Below are positions 8,672 through 16,391 of a stretch of DNA of 48,158 bases, piece after piece. Position numbers and translations under genes: made by a program. The stretch comes from Rhodospirillaceae bacterium (GTDB lineage Bacteria > Pseudomonadota > Alphaproteobacteria > Rhodospirillales > UBA2165). The stretch spans positions 1 to 48,158 of the forward strand of contig CANIGJ010000034.1 in NCBI GenBank assembly GCA_947467145.1, written 5' to 3'. Below the pieces are notes generated by a model that saw only the letters and a list, made by a program, of their open reading frames with translations, was not told the DNA's origin and did no database searches. Position 1 is the stretch's first letter; each line of letters starts with the position of its first letter.

Positions 8672-10222
8672 ATGGCTCTTTTACGTGCGATCACCACCGT
8701 CGGCGGCTATACGCTCGGCAGCCGCGTCCTCGGCTTCGTCCGCGACGTGCTGACCGCCGCCATCCTGGGCGCCGGCGCGGTGGCGGATGCGTTCTTCATC
8801 TCGCAGAAGATCCCCAATCTGTTCCGCCATCTGTTCGCGGAAGGCGCGTTCAACGCAGCGTTCGTGCCGCAATTCGCCGGCCTAGCCGAAACCCATGGGC
8901 CACAGGCCGCGCGGCGCTTCGGCGAGCAGGCGATGGCGGTGCTGATCGCCGTGCTGCTGCCGATCATCGTGATCGGCGAGATCGCCATGCCGCTGTTGAT
9001 GATCGCCTTTGCGCCCGGCTTCGTCGACGAACCCGAACGCTTCGGCCTCGCCGTCGTCATGACACGCATTACGTTCCCGTATCTCTTGTTCATCTCGCTC
9101 GTCTCCTTGATGGGAGGAGTATTGAATTCACTGGGCCGCTTCGCGGCGGCCGCCGCCACACCTATGCTACTCAATGTCTGCATGATCGGCGCGATCTTGT
9201 GGCTGGTGCCCTACACGCCGACGCCGGGCCATGCGCTCGCCTGGGGCGTGGCGATTTCCGGCGTTGTGCAGTTCGCCTGGCTGCTGGTGGAATGCCATCG
9301 CGCCGGCATGGCGCTGCGCCTGCCGCGCCCGCGTCTGACGCCCGAAGTCAGAACGATGCTGAAGCGCGTCGTACCGGGCGCCATCGGCGCCGGTGTCTAT
9401 CAGGTCAATGTCTATATCGACATGGTGATCGCCTCGGCCCTGCCGTTAGGATCGATCTCATATCTGTATTATGCCGACCGCATCACCCAATTACCGCTGG
9501 GCGTCGTTGGTGTGGCGGCCGGAACGGCACTGCTGCCCATGCTGACGCGCTCATTGCGCGCCGGCAACGCGGATCAGGCGATGGCGCAGCAAAACCGCGC
9601 GCTCGAATTCTCGCTGCTGCTCACCTTGCCGGCGGCCGCAGCCCTCATGGTCATCGCGCGGCCCATCGTCGAGGTGCTGTTCGTCCGCGGCGCATTCGAT
9701 ACGACAGCCGCCGACGCCACCGCCGATGCGCTCGCCATCTATTCCATCGGCTTGCCGGCCTTCGTACTAGTCAAAGGTCTGACGCCTGGCTTCTTCGCAC
9801 GCGAAGATACAAGCACACCGGTGAAGATCGCCATCGCGGCATTGTTCATCAATCTTGCCGTCGCGCTCACGCTTATGTTCCCGTTCAAGCATCTGGGCAT
9901 CGCGGCGGCAACGGCGGCGTCATCGTGGTTCAACACGGTCGCACTCACATACATTCTGTATCGCCGTGGGCACTTCAAAATCGATGCGCGCCTGGCGCGC
10001 CGCGCACCGCGTACGCTCATCGCCGCCATCGGCATGGCCCTCGCGTTGTGGTTCGGACGCGACGCGCTGCAAAACTGGATGGCGCAAAGCACGATGCACG
10101 GCTTGATCGGATTGTGCATTCTGATCGGTGGCGGCACGGCAATCTTCGGCATGCTCGCATTAATCTTGCGCGCAGTGGATCGTAGCGATCTCAATAGGTT
10201 GCGCCGTCGTCCTAGCGTTTAA
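8672..10222 (+). CDS. murJ: Lipid II flippase MurJ
   Basis: MurJ flips undecaprenyl-linked lipid II across the inner membrane for peptidoglycan synthesis. The 516-aa protein is highly hydrophobic, with about 14 membrane segments as in the MOP/MATE-like MviN family. The N-terminal signature is present: ITTVGGYTLGSRVLGFVRD followed by ADAFFISQKIPNLFRHLFAEG and FNAAFVPQF. Later family blocks are YYADRITQLPLGVVGVAAGT and FFAREDTSTPVKIA. Length fits the family. It follows glnD and precedes trpS, a common alphaproteobacterial order. Confidence 0.96.
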   Translation: MALLRAITTVGGYTLGSRVLGFVRDVLTAAILGAGAVADAFFISQKIPNLFRHLFAEGAFNAAFVPQFAGLAETHGPQAARRFGEQAMAVLIAVLLPIIVIGEIAMPLLMIAFAPGFVDEPERFGLAVVMTRITFPYLLFISLVSLMGGVLNSLGRFAAAAATPMLLNVCMIGAILWLVPYTPTPGHALAWGVAISGVVQFAWLLVECHRAGMALRLPRPRLTPEVRTMLKRVVPGAIGAGVYQVNVYIDMVIASALPLGSISYLYYADRITQLPLGVVGVAAGTALLPMLTRSLRAGNADQAMAQQNRALEFSLLLTLPAAAALMVIARPIVEVLFVRGAFDTTAADATADALAIYSIGLPAFVLVKGLTPGFFAREDTSTPVKIAIAALFINLAVALTLMFPFKHLGIAAATAASSWFNTVALTYILYRRGHFKIDARLARRAPRTLIAAIGMALALWFGRDALQNWMAQSTMHGLIGLCILIGGGTAIFGMLALILRAVDRSDLNRLRRRPSV

Positions 10223-10321
10223 CGCTCTTTCACTGCCGCAGCGCAAAACCCCTTTTTCTTGACCCCAACGTATGATGCGGCCATAAAACCGCGCTTCGTA
10301 CCGTACCTAAGGATTCGCTTC

Positions 10322-11317
10322 GTGGACCGCGTATTTTCCGGCATTCAACCGACTGGCGACATGCATCTGGGCAATTACCTGGGCGCACTGCGCAATTGGG
10401 TGCGCATGCAGACGCAGTACGAATGCCTTTATTGCGTCGTCGATCTACACGCGATCACCTTGTGGCAGGAACCGGCGGATCTGTCGAAACACATCCTCGA
10501 AGTAACGGCGGGCCTTGTTGCGTCCGGTCTCGATCCGAAGACGAACATCATCTTCAATCAGAGCCGGGTGTCGGCGCATGCCGAGCTTGCCTGGGTGTTC
10601 AATTGCGTCGCACGCTTGGGCTGGCTGAACCGGATGACGCAGTTCAAGGACAAGGCCGGCAAGAATCGCGAGAACGCCTCAGTCGGGCTCTATGCTTATC
10701 CGAACCTGATGGCGGCCGACATCCTGGCTTACAAAGCGACGCACGTACCGGTCGGCGAGGATCAGAAGCAGCATCTCGAACTCGCGCGCGACATCGCGCA
10801 GAAGTTCAACAACGATTACGGCGTCGAACATTTCCCGCAGCCCGAGCCGGTCATCCAAGGCCCGGCGACGCGCGTGATGTCGTTGCGCGACGGCACCAAG
10901 AAGATGAGCAAGTCCGATCCGTCGGAAGCATCGCGCATCACCATGACCGACAGCGCCGACGACATCGCGCAGAAGATCCGCCGCGCCAAGACCGATATGG
11001 AACCCTTGCCGGACAGTGCCAAAGGCCTGGAGGCGCGGCCCGAAGCCGCCAACCTGATCGGCATCTATGCCGCGCTTTCGGACACGAGCGCCGATGCGGT
11101 GTGCCAGAAATTCGCCGGCGCACAATTTTCCGCTTTCAAGGAAGCGCTGACCGAACTGGCCGTCGCCAGCCTGGCGCCGATCGGCACCAAGATGGCAGAT
11201 CTGATGAAAAACCAGGATTATCTGGACGAAATCCTGATCGACGGCGCCAATCGCGCGCGTGCCATCGCCGAGCCGATTCTCGCGGAAACTTACAAGATCG
11301 TCGGGCTGAGACGCTGA
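10322..11317 (+). CDS. trpS: Tryptophanyl-tRNA synthetase
   Basis: Charges tRNA-Trp with tryptophan, a class I synthetase. From the GTG at 10322 it is 331 aa, the usual size. The N-terminus [20 protein letters not shown] contains the HIGH-type motif (His15 to Asn18), and KMSKS is at residues 194-198. The start is set by AAGGA 8 bases upstream (10309-10313); an in-frame start at 10259 would add an unconserved 21-residue leader. [17 protein letters not shown], a tRNA/tryptophan-binding block, is also clear. It lies about 100 bases after murJ. Confidence 0.96.
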   Translation: MDRVFSGIQPTGDMHLGNYLGALRNWVRMQTQYECLYCVVDLHAITLWQEPADLSKHILEVTAGLVASGLDPKTNIIFNQSRVSAHAELAWVFNCVARLGWLNRMTQFKDKAGKNRENASVGLYAYPNLMAADILAYKATHVPVGEDQKQHLELARDIAQKFNNDYGVEHFPQPEPVIQGPATRVMSLRDGTKKMSKSDPSEASRITMTDSADDIAQKIRRAKTDMEPLPDSAKGLEARPEAANLIGIYAALSDTSADAVCQKFAGAQFSAFKEALTELAVASLAPIGTKMADLMKNQDYLDEILIDGANRARAIAEPILAETYKIVGLRR

Positions 11318-11333
11318 TCACAGCCTTAATTCG

Positions 11334-11350
11334 GGCTAAAAATAGCCATT
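11334..11350 (+). terminator. Weak hairpin after trpS
   Basis: GGCTA and TAGCC close an AAAA loop, followed by ATTTT and, further on, another T-rich stretch (11366-11373). It lies 17 bases past the trpS stop. The stem is only 5 bp, so terminator function is tentative. Confidence 0.35.
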
Positions 11351-11422
11351 TTCGGCCCATTAAGATTATTTTTGTGGGTCGGGCTTAGACTTCCTGCCAA
11401 CGCAACGAGACGTGACGGGGTC

Positions 11423-12388
11423 ATGCAGAACACGACACACCGATCCAGGAAAAGCGCTGCGCAGAAACGGCGCACCGCGAAACGCATCGCTACGATGCTG
11501 TTCCTGGCCGGCGGCATCGCGAGCATCGCAACCGCCTTTTCCATGCTGCCTGCGCCGGTTCCGCTGCAAGGCGAAGACGTCTCGTCGATCGTGCGCGGCA
11601 ACTATACGCGCAACGCCATGAACGAGCTCGCCTACGACATCGCGCGCGTGCGCGCCGGCGAACACGACGTACCGAACGTGTTCTTGGCAGCGCTGCCCAC
11701 GGATCTCGCCGATGTGCGCATTGCCGCGCAACGCAAAGATATGTTCGTCGCCATGATCCTGCCGTTGGTACTGCGCGAGAACGAAGAGATCGCCGCCAAT
11801 CGCGCGCGCCTGCTCGATATCTCGGCCCGCATCTCCGAAGACGTGAAGCTGCCGGCCGACGATCGGCTGTGGCTGGCCGCGATGGCCGAGCGTTACGACA
11901 CCGAACCCACCAATGTCACCGAGCTCGCGCGTCGGCTCGATATCATTCCGCCGTCGCTCGCTTTGGCGCAGGCCGCCGAGGAAAGCGGTTGGGGCACATC
12001 GCGCTTCGCCAACGAGGGCAACGCGCTGTTCGGTCAACGCACCTATGGCGCGGACGGCATGCCGCCCGCAAGCCGCGCCGGCGAAGACAGTTTCCGCGTG
12101 CGCGCCTATCGCGATCTGGGCGGCGCGGTGCGGTCCTACATCCACAATCTGAACACCCACGCAGCCTATGCGCAGTTCCGCAAGGAGCGCGCGAAGAAGC
12201 GCGCGGCCGACCAATCGGTCACCGGCCACGCCATGGCGGAAACCCTGACGCGCTATTCCGAGCGCGGCACCGATTATGTGAAGACCTTGCAGTCATTGAT
12301 GCGAGCCAACCGGCTCGCCGATTTCGACAAGGCGCGGCTCACGGACAAGTCCATCGGCGAACGTTTCGCCGACGCCAAACCGATTTAA
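11423..12388 (+). CDS. Membrane-anchored glucosaminidase-domain protein (Bax/FlgJ-like)
   Basis: Predicted peptidoglycan hydrolase, cleaving next to N-acetylglucosamine in the periplasm. From the ATG at 11423 it is 321 aa. A basic N-terminus (residues 1-21) is followed by one hydrophobic segment (about 22-42), giving a signal anchor. The C-terminal half holds the glucosaminidase fold with LALAQAAEESGWGTSRFA; Glu187 in ESGWG is the expected catalytic acid, and the following NALFGQ block is typical of Bax/FlgJ-type enzymes. A TTG at 11372 is in frame but would put a charged leader before the anchor. The gene converges on the deacetylase/dipeptidase pair with a 24-base gap, and all three act on cell-wall material. 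The exact bond cleaved cannot be told from sequence. Confidence 0.82.
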   Translation: MQNTTHRSRKSAAQKRRTAKRIATMLFLAGGIASIATAFSMLPAPVPLQGEDVSSIVRGNYTRNAMNELAYDIARVRAGEHDVPNVFLAALPTDLADVRIAAQRKDMFVAMILPLVLRENEEIAANRARLLDISARISEDVKLPADDRLWLAAMAERYDTEPTNVTELARRLDIIPPSLALAQAAEESGWGTSRFANEGNALFGQRTYGADGMPPASRAGEDSFRVRAYRDLGGAVRSYIHNLNTHAAYAQFRKERAKKRAADQSVTGHAMAETLTRYSERGTDYVKTLQSLMRANRLADFDKARLTDKSIGERFADAKPI

Positions 12389-12412
12389 GGCCGGCCGATC
12401 TAATTTCCGTTT

Positions 12413-13429
12413 TTATTTCGCGACGTAAAATGACGTGCCGAACCAGCGCACGCGCCCGTCGGCGCCCGGCATGGTGCAGTTCAAGCGCGTGCGCCCCTGC
12501 GCCAGCGGCTTGTCGAAGCGCGCTTCGATGCGCGTATCCAGCCGCTCGGTGCGGATGCGCGCCCCATTCGCCTGAAAACAATTGAGCGAGCGTAGCCGAT
12601 CGGTATCGGCGGTCACCGTGAAGCCGAAGGACGGCGGATTGGGCTTGCCGACCAACGGATCTTCCGGCGCCACGTCGGCGACCTTCAACGGCAAGGCATT
12701 GACCACCGTGCGGAAGCGATTGAGATCGCCGGATGCTTCGTTGACGCCGAAGCGTGGCACGAAAAAATCGTCCGTTGTCGGATTGGCGACGCCGGAAAAT
12801 TGCCCCAGCGCGAATTTATAGCCCGCGTCCTTCACCTGCTGCATCACGGCATGGCTCGCTTCGCCGTACGGATAGGAAAACAACACCGGTGCCGTGCCGA
12901 TCTCGGCCGCGATGCGGGCGTTGGAGCGCGCCATCTCGTCCTTGTTGCGCGCTTCGTCGGCCTCGACCATATGCAGATGGCTCGCCGTCTGCGCGCCGAT
13001 GGCGACGCCGCCCGATTTCGCGACCTCGCGCAGTTGCGCCCAACTCATCATGCCTTTGGCCTTGGCATCGATCGCGGCCGTGGCAACGAAGATGGTGAAG
13101 GGCAGCTTGGCGGCGCGCAGGCGCGGCCAGGCTTCGGCATAGACCGAAGCAAAGCCGTCATCCATGGTGATGGCGACCGTGCGATCCGGCAGCGATTTAC
13201 CCGCGCGGATCGCGCTGAGTACGTCGAGCAGCGGCATCACGTTATAGCGCCCGCTGGTCAGTTCCTTCAAATGGGCATCGAATTCGGCGAGCTTGATATT
13301 GGTGCTCGCGAAATTATCCTCGCCGATGCGGTAATAGGTGAGGATGACCGCCGAGTCGGCTGCGCGCGCACCAGACACTAAGCATGGGACGATCAGCAGT
13401 AATGTAATGAGCGCGAGAACGAATCTCAC
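12413..13429 (-). CDS. Secreted polysaccharide deacetylase (NodB fold)
   Basis: Carbohydrate esterase 4-type protein, 338 aa from a GTG at 13429. A signal peptide is evident (VRFVLALITLLLIVPCLVSG, cleavage near ARAA). The NodB core shows AITMDDGFAS, with the catalytic/metal Asp90-Asp91, the segment IGAQTASHLHM (about 144-154), and FSYPYGEAS. In the second motif the first metal histidine expected in H-[ST]-x-x-H is glutamine (Gln147) while His151 is kept, so metal binding may differ from the standard enzymes. The start overlaps the stop of the upstream dipeptidase gene by one base (TAGTG), which implies translational coupling. A C-terminal extension of about 120 residues has no motif I recognise. 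Substrate could be peptidoglycan or an exopolysaccharide. Confidence 0.82.
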   Translation of the reverse strand: MRFVLALITLLLIVPCLVSGARAADSAVILTYYRIGEDNFASTNIKLAEFDAHLKELTSGRYNVMPLLDVLSAIRAGKSLPDRTVAITMDDGFASVYAEAWPRLRAAKLPFTIFVATAAIDAKAKGMMSWAQLREVAKSGGVAIGAQTASHLHMVEADEARNKDEMARSNARIAAEIGTAPVLFSYPYGEASHAVMQQVKDAGYKFALGQFSGVANPTTDDFFVPRFGVNEASGDLNRFRTVVNALPLKVADVAPEDPLVGKPNPPSFGFTVTADTDRLRSLNCFQANGARIRTERLDTRIEARFDKPLAQGRTRLNCTMPGADGRVRWFGTSFYVAK

Positions 13430-14019
13430 TAAGCTGCCCCCAACAACGATACCTGCGGCATCATCGGGCGCGGCAAAACCGAATCGCTGAGCACGGGATA
13501 CAGACGCCGCGCATCGAACATCTGATAGTGCCACCATTCATTGCGATAGAAGTCCCAGCCGGCCGAGGTCATGATCCCCATCAGGATGGCGCGGTTCTTT
13601 TGCGCCTCGGCGCTGATATCCATGAAGCCGTGATGCGAATGCGGCGTGAAGGCGTCGAACGCCGTGCCCATGTCGAGTTCATTGCCGCCGCCGCCGACCT
13701 GATCGGTGAGCGTGAGATCGACCGCGACGCCGCGCGAATGCGGCGAGCCGCGCCGGGGGTCGGCGAGGAAATCGGGATCGGGCGTGTGGTTCCACAAGGC
13801 CCATTGCGCTTCGCTCGGGCGGAACGCATCGAACACCAACACGCCAAGACCCATGGCGGCGGCGAGGTCGACGGCACGGCGCAACAGGATTTCGGCGGGT
13901 GCCAGCAAATAGCAATCGGCGCGGGCATAGACCGGACGGCCGGTAAAATTGTCCGAACTTGCATAGGCAAGCCGGATTTGTACCTTGTGGCTCTCCGGCG
14001 TGATGGGAACCAGGGCCAT
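13429..14019 (-). CDS. D-alanyl-D-alanine dipeptidase (VanX/DdpX, peptidase M15D)
   Basis: Hydrolyses D-Ala-D-Ala, normally to recycle wall-derived D-alanine. From the ATG at 14019 it is 196 aa. The zinc motif SxHxxGxAxD is intact (His94 and Asp101 in GSPHSRGVAVDLTL), as is ExxH (Glu161, His164 in NEWWHY). FDAFRPSEAQ is the usual substrate-side block. The start is chosen for AGAGG 6 bases upstream; the longer frame back to 14160 runs through the tsaB leader and looks spurious. No signal peptide is seen, so it is likely cytoplasmic like DdpX. There is no vanH or vanA neighbour, so this is not a glycopeptide-resistance locus. It is coupled to the deacetylase gene. Confidence 0.9.
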   Translation of the reverse strand: MALVPITPESHKVQIRLAYASSDNFTGRPVYARADCYLLAPAEILLRRAVDLAAAMGLGVLVFDAFRPSEAQWALWNHTPDPDFLADPRRGSPHSRGVAVDLTLTDQVGGGGNELDMGTAFDAFTPHSHHGFMDISAEAQKNRAILMGIMTSAGWDFYRNEWWHYQMFDARRLYPVLSDSVLPRPMMPQVSLLGAA

Positions 14020-14068
14020 ATCGCGCCTCTCAGAACTGTGATCTTGGATCATACTACAAAGTGATGAC

Positions 14069-15235
14069 ATGGCGGACGACCGGAAAATGACGGGCACGAT
14101 CCTGGCGCTCGACAGCGCCGGCAGCGCCTGTTCGGCCGCCCTGTGGCGGGACGGCCGCATCGCAGCACACCGTTTCGCCGAGATGGAGCACGGCCATGCC
14201 GAGGCGCTGATCCCGATGGTCCAGGCGGTGATGGCGGAGGCGAACCTCGGCTATGACGCTCTCGACCTGATCGCAGCCGGCACCGGGCCCGGCTCCTATA
14301 CCGGTGTGCGCGTCGGTCTGGCGGCAGCGCGCGCCATCGCCAGCGCGGCCGCTAAGCCGCTGTCAGGTGTGTCCAATTTCGACGCCTTGGTGGCAGCCTG
14401 CGGGCCTGAACGGCCCAGCCTGGTCGCGCTCGAAACGCGGCGCGCCGATCTTTATATCCAGCTCTTCGCAGCCGATGGTACTGCGGACTCACCACCCAGC
14501 ATCGTCACCGAAGACGGCCTGGTGGCGCTGTTCGATGGCACGGACCACATCCTGGTCGCGGGCGATGCGGCGCCGCGCGCCGTCGCTCTGTTGACCGCGG
14601 CGGGGCGGACCGCACAGGCGCATCCGACTGCGGGCCACGCCGATGCCCGCTTCATCGCCAAGATCGCCGCCCAACGCTGGCTGCGCGATGGCACGACGGG
14701 CGGCACCGAGCCGATTTATCTGCGCCCACCCGATGCACGCACGGTGGCCGAGCGCGCGGCGGACAAACGCAACCTGCCAACCAGCCTTGTCGTGGCCGGC
14801 GCCGTGCATGGCCCGGTGCTGGCGGCACTCCAACAAAGATGTTTCGACGAACGCTGGTCGACCGAGGCCATGAGTGCCCTGCTGACCCAGCCCGGCGTCG
14901 CCGCCACTTTGCTGCTGGCCGCCGACAGCCAGATCCCGATCGGCTACGGCATGATCCGCAGCGTGGCGGGCGAAGCCGAAATCCTGACCTTCGGCATCGA
15001 TCCCGGGTATCGGCGGTCCGGGCATGGCCGGCGCATCCTCGCCGATCTGATCGAGCGCGCTGGCAAAGCCGGGGCCGAAACGATGTTTCTGGAGGTCGCG
15101 GCGGCCAATATGGCAGCCCGCAAGCTGTACGAGGCCGTAGGCTTCGCCATGGTCGGGCGGCGGGTCGGCTATTACCGGAGCCCGCGCGGCGTCGACGACG
15201 GGCTGACCTATCGCCTAAATCTGCGTCAAACATAG
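14069..15235 (+). CDS. tsaB-rimI: Fused TsaB (tRNA t6A37 synthesis) and RimI (N-acetyltransferase)
   Basis: A single 388-aa frame joins two proteins that are usually separate. Residues 7-235 are TsaB: ILALDSAGSACSAAL, then GTGPGSYTGVRVGLA (71-85), ending with PIYLRPPDA (215-223). TsaB partners TsaD and TsaE to put threonylcarbamoyl on A37 of tRNAs reading ANN codons. Residues about 241-388 are a GNAT acetyltransferase of the RimI type: the acetyl-CoA loop RRSGHG (315-320), then FLEVAAANMAARKLYEAVGF and YYRSPRG. RimI acetylates protein N-termini, classically ribosomal protein S18. No frameshift or stop lies between the halves. A second ATG at 14087 is possible. The gene is divergent from the dipeptidase (49-base gap) and precedes mucR. 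Confidence 0.94.
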   Translation: MADDRKMTGTILALDSAGSACSAALWRDGRIAAHRFAEMEHGHAEALIPMVQAVMAEANLGYDALDLIAAGTGPGSYTGVRVGLAAARAIASAAAKPLSGVSNFDALVAACGPERPSLVALETRRADLYIQLFAADGTADSPPSIVTEDGLVALFDGTDHILVAGDAAPRAVALLTAAGRTAQAHPTAGHADARFIAKIAAQRWLRDGTTGGTEPIYLRPPDARTVAERAADKRNLPTSLVVAGAVHGPVLAALQQRCFDERWSTEAMSALLTQPGVAATLLLAADSQIPIGYGMIRSVAGEAEILTFGIDPGYRRSGHGRRILADLIERAGKAGAETMFLEVAAANMAARKLYEAVGFAMVGRRVGYYRSPRGVDDGLTYRLNLRQT

Positions 15236-15311
15236 GCCTAATACTCACGATCAGATGTAGAATTGACGCAATCGCAGCCAAATATAAAGATCAGTTCATT
15301 TGCCGCTTCGC

Positions 15312-15340
15312 TTGAATTTGGCTACCGTCAGACATACATC
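15312..15340 (+). promoter_or_regulatory. Possible mucR promoter
   Basis: TTGAAT (15312-15317), a 17-base spacer and TACATC (15335-15340) lie 33 bases before the mucR start in a locally AT-rich gap. A second pair, TTGACG (15263) and TATAAA (15283), has a spacer of only 14. Neither is strong. Confidence 0.3.
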
Positions 15341-15373
15341 GCGTAGAACAGCGCAATAAAATCGGGTGTATAG

Positions 15374-15784
15374 ATGCCGGATTCGCAGAATCACAACGAA
15401 TTACTCGAATTAACGACTGAAATTGTGTCCGCGCACGTCAGCAACAATACGTTGCCAGTGAATGAACTTCCGCAACTCATTCAAGACGTCTATCGGACCC
15501 TTTCGTCGGTCGGCGGCACGCCGATCTCAAGCGAACGGCCGCAGCCGGCGGTTCCTGTCAAGAAATCGGTGACGGCCGAATACATCATCTGCCTCGAAGA
15601 CGGCAAAAAATTGAAGATGCTCAAACGGCATCTCAAGACGGCGTATGACATGACCCCCGACGACTATCGCGAACGGTGGGGATTACCCCGCGACTATCCG
15701 ATGGTCGCGCCCAATTACGCCAAGCATCGGTCCAGTCTCGCCAAGAAAATCGGCCTCGGCACCAAGTCACGCGGCGGGGAGTAA
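15374..15784 (+). CDS. mucR: Ros/MucR-family transcriptional regulator
   Basis: MucR-type proteins are small alphaproteobacterial DNA-binding regulators, often acting as H-NS-like repressors of envelope, motility and polysaccharide genes. The 136-aa protein has the N-terminal oligomerisation part (residues 5-45, LLELTTEIVSAHVSNN) and the Ros-type finger region (70-105, ending MTPDDYRERWGLP). The zinc ligands are incomplete: Cys73 and His86 remain, but the second Cys position is Asp76 and the last His position is Tyr91, with Ala90 beside it. Zinc-lacking homologues are known in rhizobia, so this can still fold and bind DNA. It stands alone between tsaB-rimI and fur. Confidence 0.93.
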   Translation: MPDSQNHNELLELTTEIVSAHVSNNTLPVNELPQLIQDVYRTLSSVGGTPISSERPQPAVPVKKSVTAEYIICLEDGKKLKMLKRHLKTAYDMTPDDYRERWGLPRDYPMVAPNYAKHRSSLAKKIGLGTKSRGGE

Positions 15785-15924
15785 GAATCAAGTTGCAAGC
15801 GAAAATCGGCCGCGTTTTAAACGTTCGCCGACGGATCGTCGCTTGATCGTAATCCAACGGGTGGTATCATCTTTTTGCGGCGCGCAAAGGGGCGCATCCT
15901 CGAGATGTTTCGGGCGGGTAATCG

Positions 15925-16362
15925 ATGGTTGATACGCAGACGGCATCGCATCTTGAACAGATGTGCGTCGATCGGGGCATGAAAATGACCGGTCAGCGCC
16001 GTGTCATTGCTCGCGTCCTGTCCGAATCGCATGACCATCCGGACGTGGAAGAGCTCTATCGCCGTTCGGTTAAAGCCGATCCCAAGATCTCGATCGCGAC
16101 GGTCTATCGGACCGTGCGCCTGTTCGAAGAAGCCGGCCTGCTGGATAAGCTCGATTTCGGCGACGGCCGGGCGCGCTACGAAGAAGCGACCGACTCGCAC
16201 CACGATCATCTGATCGACATGCAAAGCGGCAAGGTCTTCGAATTCAACGATCCCGAGGTCGAAGAACTGCAAGAACGCATCGCCAAGAAATTGGGCTACA
16301 AGCTGGTCGGCCATCGCATGGAACTGTACGGCGTGCCCGCCGACGGCAAGGCCGATGACTAG
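15925..16362 (+). CDS. fur: Fur-family metalloregulator (Fur/Mur type)
   Basis: A 145-aa winged-helix repressor that senses Fe(II) or Mn(II). The DNA-binding half has MTGQRRVIARVL and SIATVYRTVRLFEEAGLL. The metal site contains HHDHLIDMQSGKVFEF (His92, His93, His95). The CxxC pair found in E. coli Fur after HHDH is absent, as in many alphaproteobacterial Fur/Mur proteins, where manganese rather than iron is often the signal. Which metal it uses here cannot be told. It is followed by miaB after 29 bases. The window also holds Irr, so iron control in this organism is likely shared, with this protein in the minor or manganese role. Confidence 0.9.
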   Translation: MVDTQTASHLEQMCVDRGMKMTGQRRVIARVLSESHDHPDVEELYRRSVKADPKISIATVYRTVRLFEEAGLLDKLDFGDGRARYEEATDSHHDHLIDMQSGKVFEFNDPEVEELQERIAKKLGYKLVGHRMELYGVPADGKADD

Positions 16363-16391
16363 GATCACGCGACCCGCCTCCGTTCCCGCGC

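Noticed and set aside
13429..14019. VanX-type vancomycin resistance
   Set aside because: No vanH, vanA or vanRS genes nearby; the partner is a deacetylase. A housekeeping DdpX-like role is more likely.
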